Notes: generated from the letters alone by a model not told the origin. Positions 8,443-18,792 are shown, counted from the first letter of the stretch. The stretch is 64,000 nt of DNA from Flammeovirga pectinis (GCF_003970675.1 NZ_CP034562.1:3501001-3565000); one strand, 5' to 3'. A program made the numbers and translations.

Positions 8443-8901
8443 ATGTTTACAGATTTACACAATCCAGACCTAATTGAAAGATATGAAGTCCTAAATAATT
8501 ACAATAAAAATAATAGTCAGCCTGATAATTTCTCATACAATTACAATAAGGGTTTTGCTATATTTATAGATGAAGATCATATACATAAAGCATTTCCTAT
8601 ACTACAAGAGTTAAAAAATAAGAGGTTTAAAAACCCCATCTATTTGTTTTGGATGAAAAGTAAAAAGTCGACACCTACTTTTCATGAAACATTATTGAAA
8701 GAACATTTTAATAACATTGATGTTTCTAAATGTGATAATCTTAGTAGCTTAACTCCTTTAAGTATTCAAACAAAGTTATTTCAGTTGACTGATTTTCAAT
8801 ATTTCGTAATTGGGCACTCTTCATTTGTAAAAATGATCACTAATCTTTTTGAAGGAAATCATTTAATCCAATCAAAAGATATACATAAAGATACTTACTA
8901 G
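8443..8901 (+). CDS. Hypothetical cytoplasmic protein
   Basis: 152 residues, no signal peptide or membrane helix. Rich in Asn, Lys and Phe, with predicted alternating helix and strand. I recognise no family or catalytic motif. Composition and codon use look like the neighbours, so there is no sign of recent transfer. It is followed by the terminator at 8981. Confidence 0.6.
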   Translation: MFTDLHNPDLIERYEVLNNYNKNNSQPDNFSYNYNKGFAIFIDEDHIHKAFPILQELKNKRFKNPIYLFWMKSKKSTPTFHETLLKEHFNNIDVSKCDNLSSLTPLSIQTKLFQLTDFQYFVIGHSSFVKMITNLFEGNHLIQSKDIHKDTY

Positions 8902-8980
8902 TTGGTTTTTATAGACAATATGCTTCTCTACCCAGAATATTAAAGCGATGTTGAAAATCGCATTTCCTGTTAAACGCATA

Positions 8981-9017
8981 AAAGGTCATCAAATTTAATT
9001 ATTTGATGACCTTTTTA
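8981..9017 (+). terminator. Terminator between the 8443-8901 gene and ffs
   Basis: Perfect 14-bp stem AAAGGTCATCAAAT with ATTTGATGACCTTT and a U run. It faces the convergent SRP RNA gene and may act in both directions. Confidence 0.85.
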
Positions 9018-9032
9018 TCAATTTTTTGACAT

Positions 9033-9127
9033 AAAAAAACAAGCCAGAAACGCATCGCTCAACTACTTACCCTTGCTTACTTCCGTACCTGGGGGATTCG
9101 AAGGAGCAAATCGATCTGACTTGCGAT
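9033..9127 (-). ncRNA. ffs: Signal recognition particle RNA (4.5S-type, small SRP RNA)
   Basis: Read on the minus strand, the apical domain IV signature CAGGTACGGAAGTAAGCA lies at about 9075-9093 and contains the GGAA tetraloop and asymmetric loop bound by Ffh. The flanks pair as a long hairpin closed by GCATCGC at the 5' end and GCGATGC at the 3' end. A run of U ends the transcript (complement of 9033-9039). Length about 95 nt suits the short bacterial form without an Alu domain. The RNA works with Ffh and FtsY in co-translational targeting to the membrane. Confidence 0.93.
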
Positions 9128-9128
9128 G

Positions 9129-9158
9129 CAAAGGTAAGTACATTTTTTAATTTCACAA
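9129..9158 (-). promoter_or_regulatory. Promoter of ffs
   Basis: On the minus strand TTG (9156-9158) is followed after 19 nt by TACCTTTG (9129-9136), an excellent match to the Bacteroidota primary sigma consensus. It places the start of transcription at about 9127, at the base of the SRP RNA hairpin. Confidence 0.85.
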
Positions 9159-9241
9159 TATTATTTTCATAAAAAGTAGATAAAACATCTACAAATAGCA
9201 CTAAATGCAATAGTATCAACCTTTTAAATTTAAAAATTATT

Positions 9242-12163
9242 TTAGGTTAGTAAAGTACTAATATCATCTTGCGTTAATTTCTTCATAAAACTCTCTTCTG
9301 TGGTAATTAAATTATCAGCAAGCTCTTTCTTACTCTGCTGCAAAGCCAATATTTTCTCTTCTACCGTTCCTCTTGTTATAAATTTATATACAAGTACTTT
9401 ATTCTCCTGTCCAATTCTATGTGCTCTATCTATTGCCTGTGCTTCTATAGCAGGGTTCCACCACGGATCTAGGATAAACACATAATCTGCTGCAGTAAGG
9501 TTTAAACCTAAGCCTCCAGCTTTTAATGAAATAAGGAAAACTTGAACATCTTTATCGTTCTGAAATTTGTCTACTTCTGCTTTTCTATCTTTTGTCCCTC
9601 CATCTAAATAAGAATATTTTATTTTCTTACTATCAAGCTCTTTTCTAAAAATAGTAAGGTGCTTTACAAACTGGCTAAACACTAAAATTTTGTGTCCTTC
9701 CTGTGTTGCATTCTCTAAAGTTCTGATTACCTCTTCAAATTTACCTGCAGAATGTTTGTAGCTTTCTTCTGTTAACCTAGGGTGGTTTGCAAGCTGACGT
9801 AGTTCTGTAAGCCCTTTAAGGAGCATAAATTGAGATCCTTTTACACCTGTAGTTTCTATATGTTCTAAAATCTCGTTTCTATAAGACGATTTTACTTCTT
9901 CATACTTCACTTTCTGTTCAGGAGTCATATCAACGTACATCACCTTCTCAATTTTTTCAGGTAATTCTGATGCTACCTGAGATTTATGCCTACGCATAAT
10001 GAAAGGCTTAATCAAACGATAAAGTTTAGCATATTTCGCTTCATCTTTTTTACGCTCAATTGGTGTTAGAAATTCCTTTTTAAAGAAGTTTTGTCCACCT
10101 AAAAGACCTTCATTTGCAAAATTCATCTGCGACCATAAATCCATTGTAGTATTCTCAATTGGAGTACCTGACAATAGTAATCTTTTTCTACTTTTTAGCT
10201 TATTTACAGCCTTTGTAATATTAGAATTTGGGTTCTTTATAGTTTGAGCTTCATCAAGTACTATGTAATTAAAATAATAGCTAGATAATATCTCTGCATC
10301 TATTCTAGCTGTTCCGTAAGAGGTAATTACTATATCGTACCAACCAAAATTTTCGGGATTTTTAGAACGGTTTGTTCCTGTATAATTAAGAATCTTAATT
10401 TTAGGCGTAAACTTCTTCGCTTCCATCTCCCAATTGTATACCAATGATGTTGGCATAATTAAAAGAGAAGTTCCATTTTCTGAAACACGCTCATTTTCTA
10501 AAATTGCTAATGTTTGTACTGTTTTACCAAGTCCCATATCATCAGCTAAACACCCACCAAAATTATATTCTGATAAGAAACGCATCCAGTTGTACCCTGC
10601 CTTCTGATAAGGTCTTAATTTCCCTTTAAATGACTTTGGAAGTTCATAATCTTCAATAGTTTCAAAATCATTTAAACGTTCTAGCTTCTTATTTAAACTT
10701 ACTTTTGCTAAAGAACCTTCTTGTAATTCTTGAACTAAAGCTAAATGATGTTTATGTAAACGAGGTGTCTCGCTATCATTATCTAAGAAATAAAACAACT
10801 CTTGGTATTGTGTAAACCATACATTAGGTATTACAGCAATTTCTCCGTTTGGTAGCTCAAATTCATGCCTCCCTGAAACTATTAATTTTCTGATTTTGAT
10901 GAATGGAATTTCAAACTCTCCAAAAACTACTTTAGTTTTTATATCAAACCAATCTCTATCTTCAGAAACTTCTAAGTTGATTGTAGATTGCCCAATAAAA
11001 TAGATTTTATCTAAATCTTCTCCTTGAGTGATCTCAATATTTAACGCATTTAATTTATCAGAATTTGTTGATATCCAAGAAAACGCATCGTTTTTAGGTA
11101 AAACCACAAATCCTTTTTTTGCAATATCTAAATCTAAATCAATGACATGATTACGGATATCTTTTTCGAATCTTTGATCTCTTCTTGTTTTAGTAAAAAT
11201 GAAATCATCGTTTTCTTCAATATGTTCTAGTGTCACCTGGCTTCTTTTTCCGATAGTAGAAGCATCTACAGTATCACCATTATAGTGATACATTAATCTT
11301 AACTCTACTTCACTTGCAAAAACAGGTGCATCATCTTTATCAAACAATCCTTCTTGCCCTTTAATTTCTTTTAGTAAAATTGACGCTGACGGTTTATCTT
11401 CTTTAGTAATTATATCAAATCCAGATGCTTTAACTTGATAATCTTCTATTAAATGAGAGATGAATTTCTCATAATAACTTGCCTCCATTTTTTTAGGAAC
11501 GGCAATGAAATTTTTAAACAGGAATGGTTTTATTTTTTTACCATCAACCTCTCCATTAAAAGTATATAATTTACCTTCTAATAATAACCACGCAGGCTTA
11601 TTAGAAAGGACTACTGCATTTTTATATTGAAACTCTACCTTCTCATTATCATAATACATAAAAGGACGGTAGTTAGTATGGTCTTCATTTCTCCAAAACC
11701 TAAAGACAATATCCGCTTTATTTTTCTGAACCCGTATAGTTTTATAGGTAGGGTTACCATCTTTACCCATCTCAAAAACCATTTTACTTTGTAGCTTATT
11801 CAGCATTTTAACACGGTGTTCTTCTACAAATTCAAGAATTCGTTCTTGCAATAATTTATCACCTTTCTTTTCATCAAAAACAGTAAGAAAGAACATGTTA
11901 GGTTTCTGACGTTTCTTATTTCCAAATCTATGAGCAATAGACTCCGGCTGAATATCATCCATTAAATGAATTAACTCATAATCAATATCATCTAGCTTAC
12001 TGCTAAACTCATGAGCATTTCTAGACGAAATATTCTGATGTAAAAGTGTAAGCTTATTTTCACTATTTAATTGTACCACAAAAGACTCGAATAAATACCC
12101 GAGATATTGATGCTCAAATAGAGAATAGACTAACTTAAATGGTTCAGAAGTTGATACTTTCAT
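9242..12163 (-). CDS. SNF2-family DEAD/DEAH helicase
   Basis: 973 residues. The N-terminal half (about 1-500) is a poorly conserved accessory region. The SNF2 ATPase begins near 515 with RPYQKAGYNWM; Walker A is ADDMGLGKT (about 535-543), Walker B is DEAQ (about 636-639), and SGTPIEN marks motif III. The C-terminal RecA-like domain carries VFSQFVKH, LISLKAGGLGLNLT and QAIDRAHRIGQ (about 905-920). Bacterial homologues of this size translocate on DNA or remodel RNA polymerase-type complexes, but a specific role is not assigned. It is a stand-alone gene with a divergent neighbour; no methylase or nuclease is adjacent, so a defence role is not indicated. Confidence 0.95.
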   Translation of the reverse strand: MKVSTSEPFKLVYSLFEHQYLGYLFESFVVQLNSENKLTLLHQNISSRNAHEFSSKLDDIDYELIHLMDDIQPESIAHRFGNKKRQKPNMFFLTVFDEKKGDKLLQERILEFVEEHRVKMLNKLQSKMVFEMGKDGNPTYKTIRVQKNKADIVFRFWRNEDHTNYRPFMYYDNEKVEFQYKNAVVLSNKPAWLLLEGKLYTFNGEVDGKKIKPFLFKNFIAVPKKMEASYYEKFISHLIEDYQVKASGFDIITKEDKPSASILLKEIKGQEGLFDKDDAPVFASEVELRLMYHYNGDTVDASTIGKRSQVTLEHIEENDDFIFTKTRRDQRFEKDIRNHVIDLDLDIAKKGFVVLPKNDAFSWISTNSDKLNALNIEITQGEDLDKIYFIGQSTINLEVSEDRDWFDIKTKVVFGEFEIPFIKIRKLIVSGRHEFELPNGEIAVIPNVWFTQYQELFYFLDNDSETPRLHKHHLALVQELQEGSLAKVSLNKKLERLNDFETIEDYELPKSFKGKLRPYQKAGYNWMRFLSEYNFGGCLADDMGLGKTVQTLAILENERVSENGTSLLIMPTSLVYNWEMEAKKFTPKIKILNYTGTNRSKNPENFGWYDIVITSYGTARIDAEILSSYYFNYIVLDEAQTIKNPNSNITKAVNKLKSRKRLLLSGTPIENTTMDLWSQMNFANEGLLGGQNFFKKEFLTPIERKKDEAKYAKLYRLIKPFIMRRHKSQVASELPEKIEKVMYVDMTPEQKVKYEEVKSSYRNEILEHIETTGVKGSQFMLLKGLTELRQLANHPRLTEESYKHSAGKFEEVIRTLENATQEGHKILVFSQFVKHLTIFRKELDSKKIKYSYLDGGTKDRKAEVDKFQNDKDVQVFLISLKAGGLGLNLTAADYVFILDPWWNPAIEAQAIDRAHRIGQENKVLVYKFITRGTVEEKILALQQSKKELADNLITTEESFMKKLTQDDISTLLT

Positions 12164-12380
12164 CGGATCACTTTTACTTTTTAAACCTACAATTTGGTTA
12201 ATATGAAATTATCAAAAGTAGCATATTTCTACATACCTACAAATTGATCTTTTAAAAAGGTTTGAAATAAGTGAGGAAATTAAAAGTTTTAGCATTTTTG
12301 TTAATTTGACTTAAAAATCATTGTGTTCTTAGTTAACTAAAACAAATTATTCAAATAATTGTAAGTCAATCAATTGGTTA

Positions 12381-12412
12381 TTGGTGAATTCGGATTATCA
12401 AACCTATTTTTG
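12381..12412 (+). promoter_or_regulatory. Candidate promoter of the DUF4230 gene
   Basis: TTG (12381-12383) and TATTTTTG (12405-12412) with 21-nt spacing, 32 nt before the start codon. Spacing is slightly long for the consensus. Confidence 0.5.
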
Positions 12413-12444
12413 ACAAGTAATACTAACTCGCTAAAGGAAACAAT

Positions 12445-13059
12445 ATGTCCTCGAAACTGCATACGTCAATTCTAACATTCTTAGCTATACTTATGGCTTC
12501 GTATATAATGTGGGATCTGTTTGAAGAAAATTATAGTGACTCTACTAATGATCAACAGTTAATTGTTGAAGAATTAGAAGGGCTTGGTCGCTTAGAATTA
12601 TATAAAGCTCGTGTAAGAGATGTTGCTGAATATTCTGAAGAAAATGAATATTTAGAAGATATTCCTATTGCTAGTGAATACTTTAAATCTAAAATTCTTG
12701 CTGTAATTGGTGGAGAAATAGTTGCTTACATCAATCTAAATGAAATAAAACAAAGTGATATTCGCATAGCAGACTCCACAGTAATAATAGACCTACCCAA
12801 TCTACATATTGATGGACGTGTAAACCCTAAAGAAGTAAAAATATATTCTTCTGACTATGCCAGTCCTGAAGCAATGAATAAACTTTACATAGAAGCAGAA
12901 AGAAAACTCCGCCAAACAGGTAAAGAAATGCAACTAGAAGCCAAAGCTAAAGAGAATGCTAGGTTATACCTTGCTCCAATCCTTTCTAAGATAAGTGGCA
13001 ACCGCCATGTAAAAATTAACTTTAAAGATAGTGTCAACTTACACTATATTAGACAATAA
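12445..13059 (+). CDS. DUF4230 domain membrane-anchored protein
   Basis: 204 residues. One N-terminal membrane helix (about 7-23) is followed by a DUF4230 domain from about 40 to 195: LEGLGRLELYKARV, then ILAVIGGEIVAYINLNEI, the acidic-strand segment VIIDLPNLHID and the helix AERKLRQTGKEMQLEAKAKENA. The family is common in Bacteroidota and Firmicutes and has no known biochemical role; the topology places the domain outside the cytoplasm. It stands alone between the divergent helicase and the sensor phosphatase. Confidence 0.85.
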   Translation: MSSKLHTSILTFLAILMASYIMWDLFEENYSDSTNDQQLIVEELEGLGRLELYKARVRDVAEYSEENEYLEDIPIASEYFKSKILAVIGGEIVAYINLNEIKQSDIRIADSTVIIDLPNLHIDGRVNPKEVKIYSSDYASPEAMNKLYIEAERKLRQTGKEMQLEAKAKENARLYLAPILSKISGNRHVKINFKDSVNLHYIRQ

Positions 13060-13157
13060 CAGCGTTATAACATTTGAAGACTTCTAGTTTCTGTATTTTA
13101 TTGTTAGTCAAATAACATTAACTACTTATAAATTCGTAATTGTATTATTAGTAGACT

Positions 13158-13196
13158 AAGGCATTTTGATAATTGTATTTTACTACAATTTGCCTT
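13158..13196 (+). repeat. Intergenic inverted repeat after the DUF4230 gene
   Basis: AAGGCA pairs with TGCCTT and an inner AATTGTA pairs with TACAATT, giving an imperfect A/T-rich hairpin about 100 nt past the stop. No clean U run follows, so terminator function is uncertain. Nothing else is seen in this 264-nt gap. Confidence 0.4.
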
Positions 13197-13322
13197 AAGT
13201 AATGTGTTAATAGTTTGATTATTTTAATAAAAAACAGTAATATACAACTAATTACATGGTCTTATTTTTTAATTACTATTCTAAGACTCTTACTAAGGTA
13301 AAGGTATTATTTACTGCATGTT

Positions 13323-16300
13323 ATGATAAAGAACGTACAAGCTAATTTTTTTTATACTAGATTATTAATTACATCTCTATTTCTACTTCTTGGCTCGCAG
13401 AGTTATTCACAAAGTATTTTAGGTACCCATTATTCTAAAGATAACGGACTTAAAGCTGGATATGTAAAAAGTATTGCCAAAGATTCTATTGGATATTTAT
13501 GGCTCGGTAGTGACGACGGACTTATCCGTTACAATGGAAGTAATTTTATTGACTACACAGATAAAAAAATAACTAGTAATTATATAAAGCAACTCCTTAG
13601 AAGAAAGGACGGTTCTCTATATGCTATCACTGATAAAGAAATTGTGAGAATTTTTAGTAAGCCAGATCAAGTTTCGTTTAAGACGATACTGAAATCGAGT
13701 GCTACTGAAAATACTGTAGGAAAACTTAATTACGGTAAATTACTTTTTGAAGACCGTAAAAGTAGACTTTGGGCTGCAGATAATTACCAAATTTTTCAAC
13801 TCCAGAAAAATGGTAAATTCGAAACTATTTTTAATGATTTCACGCTTAATGCAGAAAGCCAAAGTAGATCATTTACAATGGTAGAAGATGCTGATGGAGT
13901 AATTTATGCATTCCATCACTCAGGAGCTGTATATCGATATGCAGAAGCTTTAAATTCTTTTGAGTTAGTTTCTAAAAAATTCGGTTTATCAGAAATACAA
14001 CATGCCGTTTGGTACAATAAGTCTTCGTTCTTAGTTGCTGACTCCAAAAAAGGAGTTTCTTATGTAACTATTAACGGTAATAAAGTAACAAGAAAGCAAA
14101 TTGGCAGAAAATTCGATGCTTCATTTATCCAAGAAATAGGCACAGATTCTTACTTTGTCACTGGATGGGTTTCTGGTATGTATCGTTTAGAATCAACATA
14201 TAAAGGTTTTTCTATACATAGAGCTCCAGAAATTGGTGTTTATAATGGTAGCTCAATGCTCTATGATGATCTAGACTTATGGGTTGCTAGAGATAAAGGT
14301 ATATCACTATTTCAAAAGCTTCCATTTAGTTCATTTGCAACAAGTATAACGAGCTCATATATTCAGCACGTCAACGGTAATGGAGACGATCTCTATTTTA
14401 CCGATGGTGACAACTTATATTTTGGTGGTTTAAACTCTCTTGATCAGTTTAATTTAAAGGATAAAGAGAAAATTGGTTCTACAGGAAACTCATTCTTAAG
14501 AATCTTACCAACAGACCAAGGTGTTTGGACTTCTGATGCTGAAGGGGTTCTGCAACTATGGAGAAATGCACAACCAATTAGAAAAATTGATTTATCGCAT
14601 ATTGGTGGTGCTATTTTTATTTTAGAACAAGATAAGGATGGTAACCTCTGGATTTGTCAGGATGGTATTCAAGGAGCTATTAAAATTGGTAAGGATAATA
14701 AACCAAAAATATATAGTGTAGAGCAAGGTATTACAAGTAGAGCCATTGTTATTAAAACGACAAAAGATGGAGATATCTATGTAGGTGGTACTAATAAAGA
14801 AGGGTTAATATTTAAATACAATGATGTTATTAATGCTTTTGATAACTTATCTGAAGATCTAAATTTTGATTTCGAAGGAAATATTCAAACTAATGATATC
14901 GCTATTCTTAAAAATAATGATGTTGTCTTAGGTACTTCTTATGGTACAATATTACTTTCTGATGAAAAAATGAAGCGTTTGAACTTAGGTGATTTCACTT
15001 CTATTACAAATAATGCCTTAGCACTTGATCCAAATGAGAAGCAATTATGGATTTCGTCTACATCTGGTTTACTTAGATATAACTTCGAACACGATGAATA
15101 TTTACTTTATACCAAAAAAGATGGATTGCCAGATGCTGACCTAAATATAAGAGGACTTCATATTGATGAGTTTGGTAGGTTATTTATATCAACATCAAGA
15201 GGTATTGGTTTTGCAGCCAACTTACAAATACTAATAGAAACTCCTAAACCTTTTATTGAAACTATAAACGTTGGTGGTGATAAACTTTCATTACAAGCTA
15301 AAGCTGATATCCCTTCTGATAGTTATTTAAGAGTTGATTTTCATATTCCTGTTTACCCTACAGAAAATGTCGCTTTCCAAAAGCGTATTCTAGGATACCC
15401 TGGATTAGATGAATGGATGAACTTTGAAAAAGAAAAAGAAGGTTTACTTATAGATCAATTAGAAGCAGGTTCTGCATATACATTAGAAGTTAGAGGACGA
15501 AAAACAGGTAACTTCTCGTGGAGTAGACCACTTTCTTACAGATTCTCGGTTTATACTCCTTTCTACAAACAATGGTGGAGTTATGTTCTGTACATTGTTG
15601 GTACAGTTACTATTGCCATTATTATTGTTCAATTTAACATGTACAGAAGTAGAAGAGAACAAAATAAACTAGAGGAACAAGTAAATATTAGAACAAAAGA
15701 AGTAGAAAAACAATCTTCGGAATTAACCGATAAGAATAATGAATTAGAAAAAGCCTTTAATAGATTGAAAAGATCTGAAGCTATTCTAAATCATAATACT
15801 AAAGAACTAGAAAGAGCAAAGAAAGATGCTGAAAAAGCAGCTTCTAAACTTCTTGATAAAAACAGCGAGCTAGAAGAAACCTCTAGAACAATTCGTGAAC
15901 AACACCACGAAATGAAAAGTCATAGAGAGCAAATCCTCCGTCAGAATGAACTTGTAAAAGAACAAGCCCTTTTACTTTCTCAACATAATGAAAAAGTAAA
16001 AAGCTCAGTAAACTATGCCCGTAGAATGCAAACTGCCGTATTTGGTAAACCGCAGGATATGGAAGAGAAAATGCAAGGTATTGGACAACACTGGGATGGT
16101 TTTGTATATCTAAAGCCAAGAGATATTGTATCTGGTGATTTCCATTGGTTTGGTGAGAAAAATGAAAACTACATTATTGTAGCTGCCGATTGTACGGGTC
16201 ATGGTGTACCGGGTGCCTTCATGTCACTTATTGGTAATGACCTTCTAAATCAAATTGTTTATGAAAGAGGTATTCTTGATCCAGGTCGTATTTTAAAGTT

Positions 16301-16853
16301 GATGAATGATATGATTCGTCAGGCCTTAAATCAGCAAGAAAATGAAGATAGTCGTGACGGTATGGATATCGCTATTTGTGTGGTATCACCTAAACGTAAA
16401 ACATTAACTTTTGCTGGAGCAGGTAGACCTTTATACTATATTTCTAACTCTAACCCAGACGAATTACAACGCTTAAGAGGTGGTAAATCTGGTATTGGTG
16501 GTAAGAAATCTCAAAAGAAGATATTCGAGTCGCACTCATTACCATTAGAAGATATTCATGTAATGTATATCTGTTCTGATGGTTATCAAGATCAATTTGG
16601 TGGTCCTGACGGTAGAAAGCTAATGCAAAGACCGTTTAAAGAGCTTCTATTCAATATTCATAACAAGGACTTAGATCTGCAAAGAAAAGCGCTAAGTCAG
16701 TTTATGGACCAATGGATGAGCCAAGGTAACCAACGACAAATTGATGATATGCTGATTATAGGAATAAGGCCTCACGTTATTATCAATGAAGAAGAAGAAA
16801 AACAACTTCTACTTTTAGACGAAGCGAGTGAGCAAAGACATACTATATTTTAA
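13323..16853 (+). CDS. Two-component-type propeller sensor with SpoIIE (PP2C) phosphatase output
   Basis: 1176 residues. A signal peptide (about 1-30) is followed by a periplasmic beta-propeller of Reg_prop repeats (about 35-650; examples DSIGYLWLGSDDGLIRYNG and DKDGNLWICQDG), a Y_Y_Y domain (about 660-745), a membrane helix (about 755-777), a long coiled coil (about 785-890) and a SpoIIE-type serine phosphatase (about 905-1155) with GDFHWFG, ADCTGHGVPGAFMS and YICSDGYQDQFGG supplying the metal-binding Asp residues. No kinase or receiver domain is present, so an outside signal is passed directly to dephosphorylation, probably of an anti-anti-sigma factor encoded elsewhere. Clear of neighbours and closed by its own terminator. 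Confidence 0.93.
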   Translation: MIKNVQANFFYTRLLITSLFLLLGSQSYSQSILGTHYSKDNGLKAGYVKSIAKDSIGYLWLGSDDGLIRYNGSNFIDYTDKKITSNYIKQLLRRKDGSLYAITDKEIVRIFSKPDQVSFKTILKSSATENTVGKLNYGKLLFEDRKSRLWAADNYQIFQLQKNGKFETIFNDFTLNAESQSRSFTMVEDADGVIYAFHHSGAVYRYAEALNSFELVSKKFGLSEIQHAVWYNKSSFLVADSKKGVSYVTINGNKVTRKQIGRKFDASFIQEIGTDSYFVTGWVSGMYRLESTYKGFSIHRAPEIGVYNGSSMLYDDLDLWVARDKGISLFQKLPFSSFATSITSSYIQHVNGNGDDLYFTDGDNLYFGGLNSLDQFNLKDKEKIGSTGNSFLRILPTDQGVWTSDAEGVLQLWRNAQPIRKIDLSHIGGAIFILEQDKDGNLWICQDGIQGAIKIGKDNKPKIYSVEQGITSRAIVIKTTKDGDIYVGGTNKEGLIFKYNDVINAFDNLSEDLNFDFEGNIQTNDIAILKNNDVVLGTSYGTILLSDEKMKRLNLGDFTSITNNALALDPNEKQLWISSTSGLLRYNFEHDEYLLYTKKDGLPDADLNIRGLHIDEFGRLFISTSRGIGFAANLQILIETPKPFIETINVGGDKLSLQAKADIPSDSYLRVDFHIPVYPTENVAFQKRILGYPGLDEWMNFEKEKEGLLIDQLEAGSAYTLEVRGRKTGNFSWSRPLSYRFSVYTPFYKQWWSYVLYIVGTVTIAIIIVQFNMYRSRREQNKLEEQVNIRTKEVEKQSSELTDKNNELEKAFNRLKRSEAILNHNTKELERAKKDAEKAASKLLDKNSELEETSRTIREQHHEMKSHREQILRQNELVKEQALLLSQHNEKVKSSVNYARRMQTAVFGKPQDMEEKMQGIGQHWDGFVYLKPRDIVSGDFHWFGEKNENYIIVAADCTGHGVPGAFMSLIGNDLLNQIVYERGILDPGRILKLMNDMIRQALNQQENEDSRDGMDIAICVVSPKRKTLTFAGAGRPLYYISNSNPDELQRLRGGKSGIGGKKSQKKIFESHSLPLEDIHVMYICSDGYQDQFGGPDGRKLMQRPFKELLFNIHNKDLDLQRKALSQFMDQWMSQGNQRQIDDMLIIGIRPHVIINEEEEKQLLLLDEASEQRHTIF

Positions 16854-16859
16854 GAACAA

Positions 16860-16889
16860 GGGAAAGATCTACAGGTCTTTCCCTTTTTT
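16860..16889 (+). terminator. Terminator after the SpoIIE sensor gene
   Basis: GGGAAAGA with TCTTTCCC, then six U, immediately beyond the stop codon. Confidence 0.88.
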
Positions 16890-16956
16890 ATTTCCTATTA
16901 CCGAAATTACTTAATAAAGTTCATTATTTTTGTAGTAGATATAGTCAATCATTCAA

Positions 16957-17400
16957 ATGCACAAATTTACATTACTACTACTGTTACTTCTCACTATGGG
17001 ATGCTATACTTTATGTATAGGTCAGCAAAGTAATGTGTCTGTATATACAATATATAAAGTAGGTGATGATGGCCTATTAGACAAGCAAGATATTGCCGAA
17101 AGGAAAATTGTAAAAGTATCCCCTATAAGTTCTCTAGAAGATTGGCATTTCTTTTTTGAAGAAGAAAAAATTATTGCTTACGAATGTACTTATTTAAATT
17201 TACCCTATACAGAACTAATTGGTAGTAAAAACAATACGTATTCAGATTATCGAGGAAGAATAATATTATCTACATCTAAGCGAGAAAAAGACATTCTTCT
17301 TAAGATTAATTATAACAGTTCTGAAAAATTACTCTCTTTCACAAAAGATGAAAATTATGAAGCATCTTCATTTTTTGAGAAAATCATCTCTAGTCAATAA
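16957..17400 (+). CDS. Hypothetical secreted protein
   Basis: 147 residues. The N terminus is a strong signal peptide (eight consecutive Leu-type residues), ending either at TMGC, a poor lipobox, or after CIGQ. The mature part is acidic and Lys-rich with predicted beta strands (FFFEEEKIIAYECTYLNL) and no motif I recognise. A -7-like TATTTTTG occurs at 16925-16932, 25 nt upstream, suggesting its own promoter after the preceding terminator. Confidence 0.65.
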   Translation: MHKFTLLLLLLLTMGCYTLCIGQQSNVSVYTIYKVGDDGLLDKQDIAERKIVKVSPISSLEDWHFFFEEEKIIAYECTYLNLPYTELIGSKNNTYSDYRGRIILSTSKREKDILLKINYNSSEKLLSFTKDENYEASSFFEKIISSQ

Positions 17401-17483
17401 ATTCACAAAGATTGTTTAAACAAGTTTTGGTCTATTATTTGTAGTGTATTCAAAAAAACATTTACATCTCATAAACTACCACT

Positions 17484-18419
17484 ATGAAAATCTATTATCA
17501 AAAACCTAAAAATATTTTATATCTATTTGTATTCATCATTTCTACAATTAGTTTCTCGTTAGATACATTTGCACAAGGGTGTTCTGACGCTGGTGTTTGT
17601 AGTATTGGTCCTATGAAACATACAGACCTTTTTGACGACGTTCCAACCAATGGAGAATTAAGGTTTAAACCTTCTTATGGTTTAGGAGAAAAAGCTGTTA
17701 GCGTTATTAATCTACAAATTGAAGGTGATTACAGCATTGCTGATGTTGTCTATTTCCAATTTCAACTTCCTTATACATTTACTACGGGTAATTTAGGAAG
17801 TGCAAATGGTTTAGGCGATTTAACACTTTCTCTTTCCGCACCAGTTTTTACAAATGATAAAGTTACAACTACTGTATTTGCAGGTACAAAAATACCTTCC
17901 AATGACGGTAACTTAATGCAAGACGGACAAGCATTACCAATGGTTTATCAAACCAGTTTAGGTACTTACGATTTACTTGCTGGAATTGCTGTAAATGTTG
18001 ATAAGTTATTATTTTCTGTTGGTTACCAACAACCACTTACACAAAATAGCAACACTTATATTGAAACAGGAAATGACCCTGATAATGAATATTGGTCTAC
18101 AAACGAATTTGAACGTCAACCTGATGTTGCCATTCGTGCTGAATATGGAAAAAATGCTGAAAAAATTAATTGGAAAGCAGGTCTTTTAGGAATTATACAT
18201 ATTGGAGAAGATTCTTATTTAGACCCTACGGATAACCAACGAAAAAATATTGAAGGATCGAGTGGTCTTACATTAAATATTACAGGTGGAGTGTCTAAAT
18301 CTTGGGGACGTTATTCTCTTGGTTCAGACTTGGGTTTTCCTATAATTGCTAGATCTGCTCGCCCAGATGGGTTAACAAGATCTTTTGTACTGTCTTTATA
18401 TGGTGGATGGAAGTTTTAA
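17484..18419 (+). CDS. Outer-membrane beta-barrel protein
   Basis: 311 residues. Signal peptide 1-31 ends in TFAQ. A short region with two Cys (GCSDAGVCS, about 32-40) opens the mature chain and may form a disulphide. The rest consists of alternating strands with transporter-like pattern (SIADVVYFQFQLPYTF, LLFSVGYQQPL, ITGGVSKSWGRYSLGSDLG) and terminates in SLYGGWKF with the C-terminal Phe typical of outer-membrane barrels. Resembles Bacteroidota barrel proteins of unknown substrate. Separated from the upstream gene by 83 nt. Confidence 0.75.
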   Translation: MKIYYQKPKNILYLFVFIISTISFSLDTFAQGCSDAGVCSIGPMKHTDLFDDVPTNGELRFKPSYGLGEKAVSVINLQIEGDYSIADVVYFQFQLPYTFTTGNLGSANGLGDLTLSLSAPVFTNDKVTTTVFAGTKIPSNDGNLMQDGQALPMVYQTSLGTYDLLAGIAVNVDKLLFSVGYQQPLTQNSNTYIETGNDPDNEYWSTNEFERQPDVAIRAEYGKNAEKINWKAGLLGIIHIGEDSYLDPTDNQRKNIEGSSGLTLNITGGVSKSWGRYSLGSDLGFPIIARSARPDGLTRSFVLSLYGGWKF

Positions 18420-18564
18420 ACAATTTATTCATTTTATAACACCTATATGAACTAGTTATTGCAAGTGAATTAATTCCGTTAATTACTAATAATTAATCTA
18501 CTATTTCGAGTGGTTATTATATAAAATTATCGTAAATTATATTGTATAATTAAACGGTCATATC

Positions 18565-18792
18565 ATGAGCATAGCAAACCAACAGCAGTACTTGTGGGAA
18601 GGTGGGTTTGAAGACACTGACAACCATGAATTAAGTTTCAAAGTTACATTGTATTATGAAGACAACACTTCAGAAACATACTTTGAATCTTCATCAATTG
18701 ATTTATCCGAAGACGAAAATTTTAAACAAGAATTACTTACTCAAGAAGGTGTAATTGATTATTATATCGAAATGAAAGGAGTAATCGCTTAA
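18565..18792 (+). CDS. Small acidic hypothetical protein
   Basis: 75 residues, strongly acidic, without signal peptide or membrane helix. Predicted as a small beta-rich fold (WEGGFEDTDNHELSFKVTLYYEDN). The codon use, the clear terminator 9 nt after the stop and isolation between barrel and lipoprotein genes support a real gene. No family recognised. Confidence 0.65.
   Translation: MSIANQQQYLWEGGFEDTDNHELSFKVTLYYEDNTSETYFESSSIDLSEDENFKQELLTQEGVIDYYIEMKGVIA

Noticed and set aside
9242..12163. SNF2 helicase as part of a DISARM- or BREX-like defence island
   Set aside because: No methylase, nuclease, PLD or other defence partner is encoded nearby.
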